From Auricularia sp. M13 (taxonomy: Eukaryota > Basidiomycota > Agaricomycetes > Auriculariales > Auriculariaceae): a stretch of DNA of 64,000 bases. Shown here one piece after another: positions 58,528 to 64,000 of the stretch. Where the stretch lies: contig CM073200.1 in NCBI GenBank assembly GCA_037042915.1, forward strand, positions 1,302,001-1,366,000, written 5' to 3'. A program made the translations under genes and the position numbers. The notes beneath the pieces were generated by a model. That model saw nothing but the letters and a program-made list of their open reading frames with translations. It was not told the DNA's origin and did no database searches. The first letter of the stretch is position 1. The number at the start of each line of letters is the position of its first letter.

Positions 58528-59731
58528 CGCGCCGTCAACGCGTCAAAGCCGGAAACTCCGCGGCCGGTTTGCTCCCGCGACACTCAATTGTTTTTCGTAA
58601 GAAATTTCGGACTATAGCTCAAATAATTTACTATATGATCATATCATGCGGCTCTTCCTGTGATAAACGTTACGTTAATTCAGTTTGGGCCGAATGGAAG
58701 GGGCACGTCTCTGGGCTCTCTTCCGGTCACGTGGACCACTACCTCATGTCTTCGTTCTAGTATGCAGCTTCAAAAGTCCCTTACACTTAATTCAACAGGT
58801 CTCATTTGCTGACCAGTTCGGCTCAACAGATCATCCGATTAGCGACCGCTGGTGACCGCCGACAATGCGTCCTTTCTCTCTTGCAACCCTTGCTAGTGGT
58901 GACAAGTCCTGGGGATTCATATACTCATGTTTGGCACTGCAGGACCAATCGCCTGTGAGTGTGGCCTGTGGCTGGTCAAGCCCTAAACATTGAGATGAGT
59001 GACGATTGCAGCCTTCCTAGCCCCACAATTGATAGTGCATTTGAGCAGCTCAAGTCGTTTCTTCCGAGGCGCCTTTTGGCTGTTGAATGACACCGGCGAG
59101 TAGAGTATCTGCAGCTTCTGGCAGCTCAAAGGCGATGCTGACTGCGACCACAACGTATGAGCACACCGCGCATCCTACGCGGATCAAGACCAGTGATTAT
59201 TCAGCTCTCAAATGGTCTCACGACTTAGACTATAATAATCCTTCGAATACTGGCGGAACTCAAAAACCTTGCACCTGCGCTGCACATCGGCACTTCCCGC
59301 ATCTCGACCTCGCACCATGACGATCCCGGACTGCCCGACATCGACGTATCCGCCATCAGGTCCGGCAGAAACGTTGTTGCAGGAACAGACCATTCGCCGG
59401 TCGGACAGTATGCCGAAGATCACGAAACTGCTCAGGCACGCACTCACGTCGTTCCATTCGACGGCTCCGAGCACTTTCTTGGGGTTCGGGACGCCGGACA
59501 GCATACTGACAGCTTGGAAAACTGGGTCGCGGGTGGTTATTTGCGGTTCGACAGGCCCAAAGAGTGCCACAGAGACGCTGACGACATTCCTACGTGCAAG
59601 GAGCGTGGATCCCTGACCAAACGATATCCATTATAAAAGGTCGAGTTCTTCCTCATACTTCTGTTTCCCATTATTCCGGCATCCTTCCTTCCTGCGCCAG
59701 TGAACTCCAGGACAACCGCGCATTACAAAGG
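58528..59731. other. Divergent intergenic region between TOR and 7-TM paralogue C
   Basis: This holds the TOR promoter on the left. A plus-strand frame from ATG 59317 (100 residues, MTIPDCPTSTYPPSG) and an overlapping minus-strand frame at 59208-59570 are both open, but neither has a recognisable motif. I make no gene call. Confidence 0.4.
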
Positions 59732-61157
59732 ATGGACAACATGCAACCTCAGTCTCCGGAACTACAGCTATTGGCGAAGAGCATCCGTTCGTGCAGTGCT
59801 TGGCGGAAATTCTATTAGCTTTGGCTCACCAATGCTATAGGTGCCAATATTCTCTCCGTTCACATCTTGTTCGGTTTATATCTGTGGGAATTCGCCACTT
59901 CATTCGACTTCGACCTGCCGTACATTTCGGGCAAGAAGCGATGGACGCTTGCTGCTTGGGTATGTGCCGATCACACTCCATTGTGTTAGCTAACACATTT
60001 CTCTAGAGTTATTTTTTGACTCGCTACCTGGGGTTAGCAGTCTGGATTATCGGTGTTCGGATCTCCAATGTTCCCCATCCCATTGACTGCCAGGTAAGCA
60101 TTAGTCAACGTACTATCATTACGTATGCTCACATGCCCGTAGGCCTGGAGCTACGCTCTCTCAGTATGTGTTTCAGAAATGCCAGTCACAGTGCATCATT
60201 CGTCGAACGAACAATGTAGATCACGGCGTATGGCGCCTCAGCTTTCACTTCCGTATTGCTGCTCCTTCGTGTGTACGTGTTCCTCCGCTCCTAAGTGCTC
60301 GTGTAACGCGCTTTCAAACATTGTTTCAGTTCTGCGCTATCATCACGGAATCCATACATCGTTGGCTTCCTTGGCGCCTTCTATGCATCCGTATGGGCGA
60401 CAGTCATCTGGGGAATGTACCGTGTATGAACACCTTCCCTCACCATTTCTCCACGCGCTTGCTAAACCTCAAACAGACCAAAGGCACATACATCGAGGAT
60501 TTCGGGATCTGCAGTGCCGTCGACGTCAAGTCTCACCGTCTCAACACCGTGATGGCCTTTGCTTTCGATCTCACGTGCCTCGCGTTCATGATGTTCTTCC
60601 TTATCCGTGCTCGCCGCGCTCATCCAGGCAATCTGTGTAACTTCATGCTCCATCAGGTAAGTAGCCCATCCTTGTTCGAGGTACCTATCCTGATCGTACG
60701 TCTCTCATGCCTTTCGCAGGGCGTAGCCTACGCGGTCACCATTTCAACGGCATATTTATTCGTCGTCTTTATGCTATACGCGCCGGGCCTGAACGACGCC
60801 ATTTCGCAAACAGCAAACTGTTACGCTTGTGAGCGCTCTTCTGGCAGTGTGCGCCCGCGTTACGACTCAAGCGCTGACACCTCACCAGCGGCCGTTATTG
60901 TGATTTGCGCGACGCGCATGCACCGGGCGCTCGTCCTCTACAGCGAGTCTATGTTCACAATGCAAATGCCAACGATGCGACGGTCGACCGCAATGTCGCC
61001 TGCAAACGACGTCTTTTCCGGCCGCCGCCGCTCAGAACCGCTCAATATCGCAGTATCTGTGGACCAGTATCATGATTCCGCGCAACGCAAGGCCGCCGAT
61101 TACGATGTACACAGTCTTGAAAGGCATGTGCGCTGTCTTCTCGACGTGTGTGGTTGA
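59732..61157 (+). CDS. Seven-transmembrane protein, Agaricomycete-specific family (paralogue C)
   Basis: Start at 59732 (MDNMQPQSPELQLLAKSIRA). It has the same intron positions and seven spans as paralogues A and B: ILSVHILFGLYLWEF, SYFLTRYLGLAVWIIGVRIS, the P-I-D-C-Q site, a span ending VLLLLRV, IVGFLGAFYASVWATVIWGMY, CLAFMMFFLIRAR and AYAVTISTAYLFVVFMLY. NDAISQTANCYA follows, then IVICATRMHRALVLY and a tail with NIAVSVDQYHD. It is closer to A than to B in the second span. The tail end is uncertain; unspliced reading stops at 61157. The function is unknown. Confidence 0.72.
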
Positions 61158-62014
61158 TAATAGTTGTTGACGCCGTAACTGTAGTTCCCGTCGGAACGAG
61201 TATCACCTGGGACAGGTATGATGTGCAATGCACCGGGAATTCACTCTGCAGACTCGATGAACGGCTTCGCCGACGAGTTGGTCCCGTTCCACTAGCTTCA
61301 TTTCGTTCATCGTTTAGCTCTCGAACAATTCGTCCGCTATTTCTGCCATACAATTCAGGAGCAAGCGTCGAAGGGCCCTGCGTTCTTGGACGCTAGATCC
61401 CTCGCAAGTTGTGGTACTACGGTCTCAGGTACTCGGTTCGTTGCACTAGAGGCTCGCGAACGATCGGGAGTCCTTCCGAACCCTGAAAGTCGAAATCCCG
61501 ACTGCTCCCAGCACTTCTGTTTACTCTCAGTGCGTCCGCTGGCTCGTTTCGAAGACGATAACCTCTCCCAAAACGCGGAAATAGTCAGGGCTGAGCCAGA
61601 AGGGATGAACGTGTTTAAACATGCGACCATGGAAGCTGTTCAAACCACCATCCTTTGCCCGTACGAAAGTGAACTGTAAGACCGTGACACCGGCATCGCA
61701 GCATAGAGTCCTGACCAGAACGGAAATACTCCTGGTCAAAAGTCGACGAAAAGGAAAGCGAGAATCTCTGTCAACAAGTGCGAAATCAGCATAGACAAGT
61801 CGGAGAACCCCAATTTCGATGTTCCAAGCAAATTCATGATGAGCCCAAGGTTGTGAACATGGCGGTGTCGCAAACTTCGCCTTGCAAGATGGATTAGGGA
61901 TTCCCGCCGCAGTAAATGCTTCAAGAAAGGTTATTTATTTTTTAAGCAACAGGCAATCATGCCTGACTACGTCTCATGCTGGCCCCACCAGCATACAGAT
62001 AACGAAATCATATC
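61158..62014. other. Intergenic, convergent gene ends
   Basis: This 860-base stretch lies between paralogue C and the secreted-protein gene. Short frames only (for example 61386-61679, +), none recognised. Confidence 0.45.
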
Positions 62015-62714
62015 TTAAAGGCCGAGGAGGGCAATAACGAGCGAGAGGACAATGTTAACGCTGCCCGTGATGCTCACGCAACTGAGGATGACATCAATAA
62101 GAATTAAGCCACATGACGAGGCGATACGCACAGCGGGGCAATGATCGAGATGATGCCGCCGACGCAAAGGTTGAGCTGAACGAGCCAAGCCTGGAGCGCG
62201 ATGTCGAGCGTAATGCCAGCCGTCACGTTGACCAGGATGTTGGCGAACACGCCGACGCAGCCCGAGATGCTCTGCGCCACGATCAGCCGTGCGAATACTG
62301 AGGAATCTGGGAGAAACGTACGACAAGGATGTCCGCGCAGACGTGAGCAATTGCTGCGATGTGGTCCTTGTTGCTGAGGTCGACAATAACACCGACCTTG
62401 ATGATAGCGGCAACGCAGGCGTGGACGAGCACGACAATCTGGCCAATGTAGACCGAGATGTCCGCGTGGACGTCAAGGTCGACTGAAGCATGATGAGGCC
62501 GAGGGGAGAAAGTGAGGAAGCGGGGAAAAGAAAACGCACCCATGACCTTCACGATAGCGTCGATCTTGGCCTTGAGGTCAAGGCAGAGGTTGAGGACGAC
62601 GGTAAGAGGATCAGTCGCCGTGACGGCGACCTCCCTCGAGGCAACGGGGGATGCGTACGCAACCGCGGAGAACGCGATGAGGGCAAGGATGGTGCTGGCG
62701 ACGCGGGACTGCAT
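62015..62714 (-). CDS. Small secreted hydrophobic protein
   Basis: Start at 62714 (MQSRVASTILALIAFSAVAY), a clear signal peptide with likely cleavage after YASP or VAS. Four exons give about 175 residues, ending NIVLSLVIALLGL with the stop at 62015. The mature chain alternates Val/Ile/Leu/Ala-rich stretches with evenly spaced Cys (VLNLCLDLKAKIDAIVKV, HACVAAIIKV, HVCADILV, GCVGVFANILV, NLCVGGIISII). This pattern is known from Agaricomycete secreted or membrane-interacting proteins of unknown role, sometimes named transmembrane proteins. It is not a hydrophobin, since the paired-Cys pattern is absent. Confidence 0.72.
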
Positions 62715-64000
62715 AATGCTGGCGTGTGGGTGGGTGCAAAGAGCGACTTGGGAACGCGACAGGCAAGACTGAGAAAGCTGGGAGAGCTGAGGGAAACCGA
62801 GACGAGAACTACGAGGTTTTTATACTGCAGTCCGTCATGCCGGAACCATTCGGCTCCATGGTTTCACAATTGTATTGCAGAAGCTTCTACCCCCAACCCT
62901 GACCGTGGAATGATGCGCGTGTTCAGTCTCACACACTTCGGATTCTCGGCTTCGGCTACTTTTGAACTCTTCCCATGCCTTCGCTACATTATTACATAAG
63001 ACTTTGATGGCCAATCGCGCGAGGCTATCTGGGTGGCGTTGCTGCAAGATGCAGGATTTCCAATTCCTTGCATTTGCAGAGTACTAGATTCTACTAGCCA
63101 AAGTTGCACCTCCTCAGGCCGATCCCTGAGCTCGGACATTGGAAGGAGTTACAAATGTGCAGGGCTCAGCGCTCAGCCCATGTTTGCTGTGGGCGCTAAG
63201 TCTCGAAACTCGATCACTCGCGTATGGTTTTCCAATCGGCGTTCTGAGCGGCTTGAATTGAGTTAGACGTACGCGGTACCTTCGGAGCGCCCTAGATGAC
63301 ATGCGGCTTCTTATTGATGGGCTAACCTCCAACAGCAAGCTCCTAACAGGAGGGAGACAAATGCTAGCATACTGATGACATAGCAGGCGCAGGCACCGTT
63401 GGACCGTGCGGTGAACCATAAATCTCAATATGTTCACCTGAAGAACGGATGAAGCCTGGCCAGCCGCCAGGTAAAGGGGGCCGAGACCACGGGATGGGCC
63501 AGAAGCTGTTACTGGTGTGATATCCCTCGGAGTGAATACAATAGCTGATGCTCTAGCCGCCTTACTCATAAATGGAATCAAGCGGTCCGCACCAAGTCCG
63601 CACATTCTCGACGGAGGTCAATAAGTAGTGCAGCATTTCGATCCAGCGCTGGGAATTGAGAGCATCTGGCCGCATGTGGGGAACTTAAGTGCGTACCTGA
63701 CAACAGAAGTCGCTGGAGCCGCAACTGCGTCTTGGGCTTCGGGCGCCGCGGTCCAGGTTGGGTCTCGCATGACCTTGCCGTCCGATTGGATCAGGGTCGC
63801 CGACGGAGCCAGCTGCGCCCTGCGCACTTCGTTTCCCGTCGGAAGCGGGAAACGCATGCAATTTGAATCTTGCTATTTCAGTCTAGCGGAGGATTTACCA
63901 GTGGTACCTGGTCCACGATACGGTCTCGTAAAGGATGACAGATTCCCACCATCTCTACGTTGCCCGCCGTGGCATGATTTCATACTGTAACTTACCTCAG
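62715..64000. other. Window edge, unresolved frames
   Basis: This holds the promoter of the secreted-protein gene and, from about 63114, overlapping open frames on both strands (63114-63605 and 63618-63857, -; 63628-63990, +). None carries a motif I recognise. A gene continuing past the right edge is possible. Confidence 0.4.

Noticed and set aside
59208-59616. Overlapping 115- and 120-codon frames upstream of paralogue C
   Set aside because: They lie opposite each other with no motif in either, so no choice between them could be supported.
1-64000. CRISPR arrays, bacterial operons, LTR retroelements
   Set aside because: No regularly spaced short repeats. Gene structure is eukaryotic. No reverse transcriptase, integrase, capsid or terminal-repeat pair was recognised by eye.

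Overview
The window is nuclear DNA of a filamentous basidiomycete, most likely an Agaricomycete. Genes are dense and lie on both strands. Most are cut by many 45-65 nt GT-AG introns, coding DNA is GC-rich, and the families are typical of mushroom-forming fungi: multicopper oxidase, Crinkler-type (CR) NTPases, F-box, MYND, small secreted proteins and lineage-specific 7-TM proteins. Splice sites and products were read by eye. No alignment or search was run, so family names rest on recognised motifs.

Layout. 0-19 kb: an ascomycete-type laccase (46-2491, +), a short charged protein (3278-3863, -), a PX-domain protein (4979-5921, +), two divergent 7-TM paralogues (7426-8851, -; 10911-12367, +), a MYND-finger protein (12872-13953, -), an intronless F-box protein (14903-16543, +) and a low-complexity serine/proline-rich protein (16980-18062, -). 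19-31 kb: the splicing factor PHF5A/Rds3 (19253-19754, +), then an accessory block holding two head-to-head CR-type NTPase genes (about 21.1-23.6 kb, -; about 25.0-27.9 kb, +). Two copies of one unidentified direct repeat bracket this block (19745-20115 and 28877-29256). After it come a partial copy of the SEC1 5' end and a UbiA-type membrane enzyme (29481-30535, +). 31-45 kb: the SM protein Sec1 (31074-34923, +), a small basic-start protein (35200-35931, +), a PB1 protein (37298-38237, -), tRNA-Ser(AGA), a gene-free stretch with degenerate repeats, and a PB1-ZZ protein (41419-45353, +) that is a divergent paralogue of the first PB1 gene. 45-64 kb: a peptidase fragment, a small secreted protein gene and its broken tandem copy, a GDP-fucose O-fucosyltransferase-like protein (48047-49240, +), the TOR kinase (49376-58527, -), a third 7-TM paralogue (59732-61157, +) and a small secreted hydrophobic protein (62015-62714, -).

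Housekeeping functions here are pre-mRNA splicing (PHF5A), exocytosis (Sec1), growth control (TOR) and Ser-codon decoding (tRNA-Ser). The accessory genes between them look recently rearranged. The strongest candidate for an unusual system is the divergent CR NTPase-nuclease pair between the two repeats, next to a locus where SEC1 5' sequence has been copied and a UbiA gene lies between the copies.
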